From contig CALBDV010000341.1 of the NCBI GenBank assembly GCA_937927565.1, positions 1 through 11,929 on the forward strand: a stretch of 11,929 nt of DNA. The letters run 5' to 3'. Below the pieces are notes generated by a model that saw only the letters and a program-made list of their open reading frames with translations, did no database searches and was not told where the DNA came from. This DNA comes from an uncultured Holophagales bacterium (GTDB taxonomy: Bacteria > Acidobacteriota > Thermoanaerobaculia > UBA5066). Positions 1 through 5,684 of the stretch are shown here, in pieces (the first letter of the stretch is position 1; each line of letters starts with the position of its first letter). A program made the translations under genes and the position numbers.

Positions 1-158
1 CCCGCCTTCAGCAGGGTCTTCAGGAGCTTGACGACCGTCGGCTGGGGAATCCCCGTCCGCGTCGAGAGCTCGCGCGCGCTGACTCCCTGTGCCGGCTCTC
101 GGGCAAACGTCGTCAGCAGGACGACCCCGTAGTCGGTGAGCTTGTTCATCCGGATCAT
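1..158 (-). CDS. Rrf2-family transcriptional regulator, SUF/Fe-S type (N-terminal part, runs off left edge)
   Basis: 52 codons are visible. The protein begins MIRMNKLTDYGVVLL and continues through a winged helix-turn-helix: 'SARELSTRTGIPQPTV' at about residues 28-42 is helix 2, turn and recognition helix, followed by VKLLKTLLKAG. The opening KLTDYG and the PxxTVxKxLKxL pattern are characteristic of Rrf2 proteins, especially the group annotated as SUF Fe-S assembly regulators. Those use conserved cysteines later in the chain, which lie outside this window, to sense Fe-S status and repress suf or isc genes. The start at 158 is preferred over the ATG at 149 because family members have two or three residues before the KLTDY segment. 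No strong Shine-Dalgarno is seen. The gene has its own promoter at 222-250 and is separated by a terminator from the M56-TonB gene. Whether suf genes follow to the left cannot be seen. Family assignment is firm; the SUF subgroup is an inference. Confidence 0.85.
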   Translation of the reverse strand, partial: MIRMNKLTDYGVVLLTTFAREPAQGVSARELSTRTGIPQPTVVKLLKTLLKA

Positions 159-181
159 GGCTGTTTCGTCTTCCCGCCCCC

Positions 182-212
182 GTCCTAATCGAGACGGTGG
201 TTCAATTAGGAC
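182..212. repeat. 8-bp inverted repeat in the leader of the Rrf2 gene, candidate operator
   Basis: GTCCTAAT (182-189) and ATTAGGAC (205-212) are perfect reverse complements separated by 15 bases. They begin about 3 bases after the predicted transcription start and are AT-rich against the surroundings. Rrf2 proteins bind as dimers to AT-rich dyads near their own promoters, so autoregulation is plausible. A 5'-UTR hairpin is the alternative. Confidence 0.5.
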
Positions 213-221
213 TACGACAGT

Positions 222-250
222 ACTGTATTTCCGGATCCCGAGAGTGTCAA
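222..250 (-). promoter_or_regulatory. Sigma-70-type promoter of the Rrf2 regulator, overlapping a palindrome
   Basis: Read on the minus strand, TTGACA (250-245) is followed after exactly 17 bases by TACAGT (227-222). This is a consensus -35 with a good -10 in DNA that is otherwise very GC-rich. Transcription would start near 215, about 57 bases before the ATG at 158. The -10 lies inside a perfect 10-bp palindrome, ACAGTACTGT (217-226). Such a site could be an operator, possibly for the Rrf2 protein itself; the operator role is inference. Confidence 0.75.
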
Positions 251-288
251 GGGATCCGGGGGAAACCGGGGCGCGCTCGAGGCGGGGC

Positions 289-328
289 GAAGAGCAGAAC
301 GCCCCGGAGCCCGAAGGCCCCGGGGCGT
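289..328 (-). terminator. Intrinsic terminator of the blaI / M56-TonB operon
   Basis: Arms 299-307 and 320-328 (ACGCCCCGG / CCGGGGCGT) pair perfectly over 9 bp. Beyond one A/C mismatch the stem continues 3 more pairs (309-311 with 316-318) around a 4-base loop. On the minus strand the hairpin is followed by a T-rich run (TTCTGCTCTT, 298-289). It lies 25 bases past the stop codon of the M56-TonB gene, where a terminator is expected, and it insulates the Rrf2 gene. Confidence 0.7.
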
Positions 329-352
329 GAGAATCGGCGGGGGCTTGTCCGG

Positions 353-1648
353 CTATGCGAGCTTGAAGGCGACCGTGATGATCATTCTGACCTTCACTGG
401 CTTCCCCTCGAGCGTCGCGGGCTTGTAGGTCCACTTCTTCACGGCGTCGACGGCGGCTGCGGCGAGAGTCGGGTCGGGCGACTCGATCGGCTCGACTTTC
501 GTCACGGTTCCTTTCGTGTCGATGACCGCCGAGATCTTCACGATGCCCTGGATCCTGCTCTTCCGCGCTTCCTCGGGGTAGGTCGGCTGAACCCGGGAGG
601 TCACCACCGGTTCCTTGACGTCGCCGCCGACCTCGAGGGCGTCGCCGTCGTTGGCCGCGACGCTGCCTGCCTTCGCCGGGGCCGCCTTCGCGGCCGGAGG
701 CTGCGAATCGTCCCCGAACGGAAAGGCCGCAGCTCCCGCGGCTCCGACGAGGAAAAGGGATGCCGCCGCGACGACTGTCGCGAGCGAAGTGAGCGTTCGT
801 GACATGGGGACCTCCTTTGCCAGGTGGGCCACCCTTCGGACGAGGTGGCTCCGCGTGTGGAAGGGGAGCGCGGCCGCCGGGGACTCCTGGCTCAGGCGGG
901 CCAGGACCGCGAGGGCGCGCAGGTAGGCCCGCAGATCTCCCGTCGAGTCGACCGCGGCGCGGTCGACGGCCTGCTCGCGCGAGAGCGAGATGCCGGAGAG
1001 GACCCCCCAGGCGGCGGGTTGCGCCCAGAGGAGCGCCCGGGCGCCCTCCTCGAGGAGGAGAGCCCACGAATCCCGCCGTTTCACGTGCAGGAGCTCGTGA
1101 CAGGCCACGGCTTCCTGCTCGGCCTCCTCGAGCAGCAGGAAGCTCGCCGGAAGGAGGACCGCGGGACGAAGCCAGCCGAGGGTTACGGGAGACGCGACCT
1201 CCGGGGAAACGAGGATCTCCGCCGTCGCGCCGATGCGCTCGCTCGCGGAGGCGATCGAAGGGGGCAGGGGCGCGAGCGGACGGGAGCGGCGGCGAAGGGA
1301 CCGGAGTCGGACGAGCCCGGCCCCGAGCCAGGCGAGCCGCAGCGCGGCCCCTGTCGCCAGGAGGACGAGGACTGCCGTTTCGACGGAGGCCGCGGCGACC
1401 GGGGGCTTTCCGGTGACGAGGATGGCGAGCGAGAAGACCGGCCCGGTCCCGGGGATTCCGTCCGCCTGGGATGCGGCGCGCGGCTGGAGGAGGGGCAGGA
1501 GGATCGCGATGGCGAGGAGGAGCTGGCCCAGCCGAAGCCGGATGCCCGGATCGCGCAGCCGGACCAGACCGGGCAGGACGAGACCCGCGCCGAGGAGCAG
1601 ACCGGCCTGCAGCCACCAGGAGGCGAGATCGACGAGCAGGGGTGTCAT
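353..1648 (-). CDS. BlaR1/MecR1-like M56 membrane metallopeptidase fused to a TonB C-terminal domain
   Basis: The protein has 431 residues. Hydrophobic segments at about 9-31, 36-57 and 89-115 precede a cytoplasmic M56 domain with the zinc motif HELLH (184-188). A downstream SREQAVDRAAV segment supplies the probable third ligand, Glu225. A fourth membrane segment (about 286-309) leads to a Pro/Ala/Lys-rich linker and a TonB_C domain (about 350-431; PTYPEEARKSRIQGIV, then AVDAVKKWTYKPATLEGKPV). This is the BlaR1 topology with a periplasmic TonB-like domain in place of the penicillin-binding sensor. In the family, the M56 peptidase is activated by an outside signal and triggers loss of the BlaI repressor. 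The partner repressor lies directly upstream with an ATGA overlap (1645-1648), so the two are coupled. No beta-lactamase gene is nearby, so the ligand is unknown. M56-TonB fusions occur in Acidobacteria and some other phyla. An internal start is noted separately. Confidence 0.88.
   Translation of the reverse strand: MTPLLVDLASWWLQAGLLLGAGLVLPGLVRLRDPGIRLRLGQLLLAIAILLPLLQPRAASQADGIPGTGPVFSLAILVTGKPPVAAASVETAVLVLLATGAALRLAWLGAGLVRLRSLRRRSRPLAPLPPSIASASERIGATAEILVSPEVASPVTLGWLRPAVLLPASFLLLEEAEQEAVACHELLHVKRRDSWALLLEEGARALLWAQPAAWGVLSGISLSREQAVDRAAVDSTGDLRAYLRALAVLARLSQESPAAALPFHTRSHLVRRVAHLAKEVPMSRTLTSLATVVAAASLFLVGAAGAAAFPFGDDSQPPAAKAAPAKAGSVAANDGDALEVGGDVKEPVVTSRVQPTYPEEARKSRIQGIVKISAVIDTKGTVTKVEPIESPDPTLAAAAVDAVKKWTYKPATLEGKPVKVRMIITVAFKLA
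803..817 (-). promoter_or_regulatory. Internal ribosome binding site and ATG inside the M56-TonB gene
   Basis: On the minus strand the sequence AAGGAGGT (817-810) is followed by CCCC and an in-frame ATG (805-803), codon 282. This is an essentially perfect anti-Shine-Dalgarno match at ideal spacing. The product would be 150 residues (353-805): MSRTLTSL, then a hydrophobic stretch ending in GAAGAAAFPF, then linker and TonB_C. That start resembles a signal peptide or a single membrane anchor, so the fragment would be a complete small TonB-like protein. The codons also encode KEVPM of the full-length protein, so chance cannot be excluded. Confidence 0.45.
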
Positions 1649-2019
1649 TCGTTCCCCTCCGCGAGCCGCGCGATCTCCTCGAGGTCGCGCTTCGAGATCT
1701 TCCGATCCTTCAGGAGGGCGAGGACGAGCGGCCGCGCGGAGCCGTGAAAAACGCGGTCGACGAAGTCATCGAGCATCTTGGAGACGACGCGCCCCTTCGT
1801 GTGGGCCGGCCGGTAGACGAAGGCCTTCCCCGACTCCTCCCGCTTCAGGTGCCCCTTCCTGGCGAGGAGGCCGAGCATCGTCATGACGGTCGTGTAGGCG
1901 ACGGGGCGGCGGGCCGACAGGACGTCGTGGACCTGCTTCACCGTCGCGTCTCCGAGCTCCCAGACGACGTGCATGATCTCGAGCTCGACTTCCGTGAGGG
2001 GTCCTGGTCTCCTTGGCAT
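1645..2019 (-). CDS. BlaI/MecI/CopY-family transcriptional repressor
   Basis: The protein has 124 residues, the usual size for BlaI/MecI. A winged helix domain spans about 7-72: LTEVELEIMHVVWELG, then VKQVHDVL, the recognition helix AYTTVMTMLGLLARKG (41-56), and the wing LKREESGKAFVYRP. The C-terminal part (about 75-124; MLDDFVDRVFHGSARPLVLALL) is the dimerisation and proteolysis region. Family members bind dyads as dimers, repress their own operon, and are removed through the paired M56 sensor peptidase. That peptidase is encoded next, overlapping by 4 bases. The ATG at 2019 is the only good start. It sits directly on the operator palindrome with no room for a ribosome binding site, so a leaderless mRNA is likely. 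Targets beyond the operon are not visible. Confidence 0.93.
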   Translation of the reverse strand: MPRRPGPLTEVELEIMHVVWELGDATVKQVHDVLSARRPVAYTTVMTMLGLLARKGHLKREESGKAFVYRPAHTKGRVVSKMLDDFVDRVFHGSARPLVLALLKDRKISKRDLEEIARLAEGNE

Positions 2020-2054
2020 ACTAAGAACTTAGTACTACGTTCTTCGGATGTCAA
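2019..2054 (-). promoter_or_regulatory. blaI promoter with overlapping operator palindrome
   Basis: On the minus strand, TTGACA (2054-2049), a 17-base spacer and TAAGTT (2031-2026) form a sigma-70-type promoter. The seventh base after the -10 is position 2019, the A of the blaI ATG, so the transcript is predicted to be leaderless. A dyad, TACTAAG-AA-CTTAGTA (2019-2034), covers the -10 and +1. BlaI/MecI operators are TAC/GTA-type dyads overlapping promoters, so this is very probably the autoregulatory site. The adjoining TACTAC (2033-2038) looks like an extra half-site. Confidence 0.75.
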
Positions 2055-2181
2055 GGGCGCGCCCTGCCGGCTCGATCGGCGAGCGGCAACCCGAGGCCGG
2101 GAGCCTCCGAGGCGGCCCCGGGAGAGGGGCGCTCCGGGCGCGGGCCGGAACAATTCCGCGCCGCTCCCGTACCCTGAACCC

Positions 2182-2211
2182 ATGTATCTCTCCCCGCGGG
2201 CCCGTCCGTGA
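2182..2211 (+). CDS. Possible 9-codon leader peptide upstream of the ABC ATPase
   Basis: ATG (2182) opens a 9-codon reading frame (MYLSPRARP) whose TGA (2209-2211) overlaps the GTG start of the ABC ATPase as GTGA. A -10-like TACCCT (2170-2175) ends exactly 7 bases before the ATG, as expected for a leaderless transcript. No convincing -35 is seen (GGAACA at 2147-2152). The ATPase start itself has no Shine-Dalgarno, so translation could be coupled to this ORF. It is a short, unconserved-looking sequence and may be chance. Confidence 0.25.
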   Translation: MYLSPRARP

Positions 2212-3044
2212 CCCCGGCTCTCGAAGTCTCCGGTCTGCGCAGGTCCTACGGCGGCATCCCCGCCGTCGACGGCGTGTCGTTCCGCGTCGAGGAAGGGACG
2301 ATCGTCGGCCTCCTGGGCCCGAACGGGGCCGGCAAGACGACGACGGTCTCGATCATCTGCGGCCTGCTGCCCCCCGAAGCGGGAGAGGTGCGGGTCTCCG
2401 GGGTCGCGCTGGCGGGCGACACCGACCCGGCGAAACGGCGCCTCGGTCTCGTGCCGCAGGAGCTGGCACTGTACGAGGAGCTCTCGGCGGACGACAACCT
2501 CCGGTTCTTCGGGGCGCTCCAGTGCCTGGACGGGACACGTCTCGCCTCCCGAATCGACGACGTTCTGCACCTCACCGGCCTCTCCGATCGGCGACGCGAC
2601 CGCGTGAAGACCTACAGCGGCGGGATGAAGCGCCGCCTGAACCTCGCGGCCGGGCTCCTGCATGACCCCGACGTCCTTCTCCTCGACGAGCCGACGACGG
2701 GTGTCGACCCGCAGAGCCGCAACGCCATCTTCGAGAGCCTCGAGGCGCTGCGCGACGCGGGGAAGGCGATCCTCTACACGACGCACTACATGGAGGAAGC
2801 CGAGCGGCTCTGTGACCGGATCGTCATCGTCGATCACGGCCGGGTGGTGGCCGAGGGGACGGCCGTCGAGCTCGGCGCGCTCCTCCCGCGGTCCACCGGT
2901 CCCGAGCTGGATGTCGAAGCGCGCGCGGCGATCGCTCTCCTGGCGGCGCGAGGCATCGCCGTCCCGGGGTTGGACGGAGGGACGCCGCGCCTCGAGGAGG
3001 TCTTCCTCCACCTGACCGGGCACGCGCTGAGGGACGAGCGATGA
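2208..3044 (+). CDS. ABC-2 type transporter, ATP-binding protein
   Basis: The protein has 278 residues with all nucleotide-binding motifs: Walker A GPNGAGKT (37-44), Q-loop Gln84, signature YSGGMKRR (136-143), Walker B LLLDEP (157-162) and H-loop His193. The tail (LEEVFLHLTG, 262-271) is typical of the drug/Na+ exporter class of ATPases (CcmA/NatA/YbhF-like). It energises export by the permease encoded next, with which it overlaps by 4 bases (ATGA). The GTG at 2208 puts the first beta strand (LEVSGLRRSYGG) at the usual distance from the N-terminus, and no better start is available. Substrate cannot be deduced; lipids, drugs, peptides or ions are all possible for this class. Confidence 0.93.
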   Translation: MTPALEVSGLRRSYGGIPAVDGVSFRVEEGTIVGLLGPNGAGKTTTVSIICGLLPPEAGEVRVSGVALAGDTDPAKRRLGLVPQELALYEELSADDNLRFFGALQCLDGTRLASRIDDVLHLTGLSDRRRDRVKTYSGGMKRRLNLAAGLLHDPDVLLLDEPTTGVDPQSRNAIFESLEALRDAGKAILYTTHYMEEAERLCDRIVIVDHGRVVAEGTAVELGALLPRSTGPELDVEARAAIALLAARGIAVPGLDGGTPRLEEVFLHLTGHALRDER

Positions 3045-4342
3045 AGCAGGCCCTGGCGATCGTCGTCCACGAGCTGAAGGTGTTTCTCTCCGACCGGCGC
3101 TCCGTCATCGTCGGAATCGTCACCCCGATACTCCTGGCGACGTTCTTCGGCTTCCTCTTCTCGGGAGCCGGGAAGCAGGACACGGCGAAGATCCCGGTCC
3201 TCGTCGCCGACGCCGACGGCAGCGCCGTGTCGCGGGCCGTGGTGGCGGGGCTCGGGGCCGATCCGCTCCTCGCCGTGACGCCGGCGACCGAAGCCGCCGC
3301 GCGGGAGGCCGTGAGGAAAGGAAAGGCCGCGGCGGCGGTCCTGCTGCCGAAGGACTTCGGCGACAACTCCGTACGCGCGTTCTTCGGTGCCGCCAAGGCC
3401 CCCGAGATCGCTCTTCTCGTCGACCCGTCGCGCGCGACGGAGGCCGGCCTCGTGAGGGGCCTCCTCTCCGAGAAGGTCTTCCGCGAGGCGTCCCGCGAGG
3501 CGTTCGGCGGGAGCTCGGGAACGACGGTCCTCGAGGAGAGCCTGCGGAACCTGGAAGCCGATCCCGCGCCGTCGACGCCCGAGCGCGAGACGCTGAAGCA
3601 GCTCCTGCGCGACGTGACCCGATGGAAGGAGTCGACGAAGGCCGTGCCCGACGGCGCCGGTGCCCCTGCGCGCGGGCCTGGCACCGCGGTCCCCTTTACT
3701 CTGAAGGAGGAAGCGGTCACCGCGCGCAGGGGAGTGACGTACAACAGCTACGCCCACTCCTTCGCCGGGATGGGGATCCAGTTCCTCCTCTTCGTCGCGC
3801 TCGACTTCGGCATCGCCTTCCTCCTGGAGCGGCAGGGAGGGCTCTGGAAACGGCTCCGCGCCGCGCCGCTCTCGCGCTCGTCTCTCCTCGTCGGCAAGGC
3901 CCTCGCCGGCGCGCTCGTCGGTCTCATCTCGGTGGGAGCGACCTTCGCGTTCGGCATCGTCGTGCTGGGAATACGGATACAGGGGAGCATTCCGGGCTTC
4001 CTCCTGCTCCTCGTGGCGGCGGCGCTGATGGCCTCCTCGTTCGGGTTGCTCCTCGCGGCGCTGGGGAAGACCCCCGGAGCCACGCGCGGCCTCTCGATCC
4101 TAGCGATCCTCCTTCTCGTCATGCTCGGAGGAGGCTGGGTCCCGGCCTTCGTCTTCCCCGAGTGGCTCCGAACCGTCACGCTCGTCCTGCCGACGCGATG
4201 GGCGATCGACGGCCTCGACGCGGTGACGTGGCGAGGCGCCGGCTTCGTGTCCGGCGCCCTCCCCGCCACAGCCGTCCTTCTCGGCTACACCGCCCTGTTC
4301 CTCACCGTCGCGCGCCTCCGGTTCCGCTGGACCGACGGGTAG
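3041..4342 (+). CDS. ABC-2 type transporter permease with large extracytoplasmic domain
   Basis: The protein has 433 residues. One membrane segment (about 21-42) is followed by a roughly 200-residue soluble domain outside the membrane (about 45-240), then five more segments (about 242-264, 285-308, 318-341, 350-370 and 404-425). The cytoplasmic loop GLWKRLRAAPLSRSSLLVGKA (268-288) is the conserved ABC-2 coupling region seen in YhhJ/YbhR/NatB-like permeases. It would form a dimeric exporter with the preceding ATPase. No membrane-fusion protein or outer-membrane channel gene is adjacent, so nothing in the window shows a tripartite system. The gene ends 48 bases before a long hairpin and converges on the TonB-like gene. 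Confidence 0.9.
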   Translation: MKQALAIVVHELKVFLSDRRSVIVGIVTPILLATFFGFLFSGAGKQDTAKIPVLVADADGSAVSRAVVAGLGADPLLAVTPATEAAAREAVRKGKAAAAVLLPKDFGDNSVRAFFGAAKAPEIALLVDPSRATEAGLVRGLLSEKVFREASREAFGGSSGTTVLEESLRNLEADPAPSTPERETLKQLLRDVTRWKESTKAVPDGAGAPARGPGTAVPFTLKEEAVTARRGVTYNSYAHSFAGMGIQFLLFVALDFGIAFLLERQGGLWKRLRAAPLSRSSLLVGKALAGALVGLISVGATFAFGIVVLGIRIQGSIPGFLLLLVAAALMASSFGLLLAALGKTPGATRGLSILAILLLVMLGGGWVPAFVFPEWLRTVTLVLPTRWAIDGLDAVTWRGAGFVSGALPATAVLLGYTALFLTVARLRFRWTDG

Positions 4343-4389
4343 GACTTCGTCCCCGCCGCGCAGCCGCGCGCCGCCGGAGCGGGAGTGCG

Positions 4390-4446
4390 GTGCCAGGCGT
4401 GCAATCGTGTATTGTTGAAAACAATACACGATTGCACGCCTGGCAC
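4390..4446. repeat. 57-nt perfect hairpin (27-bp arms, 3-nt loop) between convergent genes
   Basis: Bases 4390-4416 are the exact reverse complement of 4420-4446, with GAA (4417-4419) as the loop. The arm begins GTGCCAGGCGTGC and ends GTATTGTT; it is about 52 percent GC in much GC-richer surroundings. Each arm holds an imperfect tandem 8-mer (CGTGCAAT 4398-4405, CGTGTATT 4406-4413; 6 of 8 identical). The hairpin lies 47 bases past the permease stop and 15 bases past the TonB gene stop, so it could stop transcription from both sides, although no T-tract follows on either strand. Perfect symmetry and foreign composition also suggest a dispersed REP/REPIN-like or small mobile repeat. Confidence 0.9.
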
Positions 4447-4461
4447 GGAGCTCCGGGGTGG

Positions 4462-5205
4462 TCAGAGGAGCCGGAAGGTGAGCGTCACGCGCAGGATCAC
4501 CGCCACTGGTGTCGAGCCGATGCGCGCGGGGACGTAGCGCCAGCGCGAGACGGCTTCGGTGGCGGCCCGGTCCAGGAACGGGCCCATGCTCTTCTCGATC
4601 TCCACGTCGACGACACGGCCGTCGGAAGCAATCGTCGCCGAGAGGATGACGGCCCCTTCCATCCGCGCGATGCGGGCGGTGTCGGGATACCGGGGCGAGG
4701 GAGTCTCGAGCGGAACCGGCAGGACGATGTCGGGCGGGAGCGCTCCGTCGCGGACGTCGATCGGCCGGCCCGGGGCGCCGTCTTCGCCACCGCCTCCCGG
4801 CGGGGAGCCCGTCGGCTCGCCAATTCCCCCTTCGATGCCGGGGTCTCCCGAAGGCTCGAACTCTGGCGGCAGGGGAAGCTCGGCGAGGATGGAGGTCGGC
4901 TGGACGGTCGCGGCGGACGGCTCTGCTCGCGGCCCGTCGCGCCGCGCAGCCGGGAGCCCGCCACCCGCCGGGCCGCGCGGAGCAGAATCCCGACGACCGG
5001 GGCCCCGCAGGTCGACCTTCGTCACTTCGCGCAGGAACGAGAGGTCGGGCTGCGTGACGACCCACACCTCGCCCTGCCAGCCGGGAGCGATCGGGAAAGC
5101 GAGCAGCGGGACGAATCCGAATGCGGAGGCCGCCAGGGCGTGGATTCCGATCGAGGCCAGGAGCGCGGGCCGGGAACGTTCGGGGGGCGTCACAAGCTGG
5201 AGCAT
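4462..5205 (-). CDS. TonB-family protein (energy-transducer-like, C-terminal TonB domain)
   Basis: The protein has 247 residues: a short cytoplasmic start, one membrane segment (about 14-37, including ASIGIHALAASAFGF with the family's conserved His), a long Pro/Gly-rich periplasmic linker (about 65-165) and a TonB_C domain (about 168-247; PRYPDTARIARMEGAVILSA, then AVSRWRYVPARIGSTPVAV). TonB proteins couple the ExbB-ExbD motor to outer-membrane receptors. No exbB, exbD or receptor gene is here, so it is an orphan whose partner is unknown. The start at 5205 follows a strong Shine-Dalgarno, GGAGGAGG (5219-5212), at good spacing. It is divergent from the DUF2721 gene and convergent with the ABC permease gene. 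Confidence 0.87.
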   Translation of the reverse strand: MLQLVTPPERSRPALLASIGIHALAASAFGFVPLLAFPIAPGWQGEVWVVTQPDLSFLREVTKVDLRGPGRRDSAPRGPAGGGLPAARRDGPRAEPSAATVQPTSILAELPLPPEFEPSGDPGIEGGIGEPTGSPPGGGGEDGAPGRPIDVRDGALPPDIVLPVPLETPSPRYPDTARIARMEGAVILSATIASDGRVVDVEIEKSMGPFLDRAATEAVSRWRYVPARIGSTPVAVILRVTLTFRLL

Positions 5206-5282
5206 CGTCGTCCTCCTCCGTCGTTTGCGGATGAGACCCCCGGCGACGACGGAAGTTCCCGCCGCGCTTCGGCTATCGTGCG

Positions 5283-5684
5283 ATGGCCATGGAGCTGAGC
5301 CTCACGACCCCCGCGCTCCTCTTTCCCGCGGTTTCGCTCCTCCTCCTCGCCTACACGAACCGGTTTCTCGCGCTCGCCTCACTCGTCAGGAGCCTCCACA
5401 CCCGCCATCGCGAACACCCCGACCCGCTCATCCCGAGACAGATCGACAACCTGAGGTACCGGATCCACCTCATCCGGAACATGCAGGCGGCGGGCGTCTC
5501 GAGCCTGCTCGCCTGCGTCCTCTGCATGTTCGTCCTCTTCTTCGGGAAGAGCGCTCTCGGGAAGGGGCTCTTCGCGGGGAGCCTCGTCCTGATGATCGTT
5601 TCGCTCGCGCTCTCGGTGCGCGAGATCCAGGTCTCGGTCAAGGCGCTCGACCTGCACCTTCTCGACCTCGAGGAGAGGCCCTGA
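5283..5684 (+). CDS. DUF2721 family membrane protein
   Basis: The protein has 133 residues, the family's normal size. Hydrophobic segments lie at about 9-32, 70-88 and 94-113. Recognisable family features are TTPALLFPAVSLLLLAYTNRF near the start, the central RQIDNLRYRIHLIRNMQAAGVSSLLACVLCMF block (split here only for description) and EIQVSVKALDLHLLDLE at the end. The family is widespread in Gram-negative bacteria and has no established function. An ATG two codons later (5289) fits the usual family start (MELSLTTP) equally well. A -10-like TATCGT (5274-5279) stands just upstream, so initiation may be leaderless or nearly so. Its stop codon overlaps the proposed start of the MFS gene. Confidence 0.85.
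   Translation: MAMELSLTTPALLFPAVSLLLLAYTNRFLALASLVRSLHTRHREHPDPLIPRQIDNLRYRIHLIRNMQAAGVSSLLACVLCMFVLFFGKSALGKGLFAGSLVLMIVSLALSVREIQVSVKALDLHLLDLEERP

Noticed and set aside
799..1747. Plus-strand open frames opposite the M56-TonB gene
   Set aside because: The products are Arg/Gly/Glu-rich without domains, while the minus-strand frame has the HELLH and TonB_C signatures.
2066..2162. Short hairpins upstream of the ABC gene (2066-2087 with one bulge; 2146-2158 around CAA)
   Set aside because: Arms of 5-8 GC-rich bases without a T-tract or conserved motif are common in such DNA. Beyond the promoter elements noted, I see nothing firm in 2055-2169.
1938..3023. A 361-codon minus-strand frame opposite the ABC ATPase
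   Set aside because: It is antisense to an ATPase with every expected motif, and its own sequence has no recognisable features.
3622..5298. A 558-codon plus-strand open frame across the permease 3' end, the hairpin and the TonB gene
   Set aside because: The product is Arg/Pro-rich low-complexity sequence in the wrong frame for the permease and antisense to TonB. The hairpin lies inside it without effect on the frame, and no domain is visible.
4559..5680. Upstream extension of the MFS frame to an ATG at 4559 (765-codon open frame)
   Set aside because: The extension is antisense to the TonB gene and out of frame with DUF2721, and its sequence looks non-coding. Only the part from about 5681 encodes the transporter.
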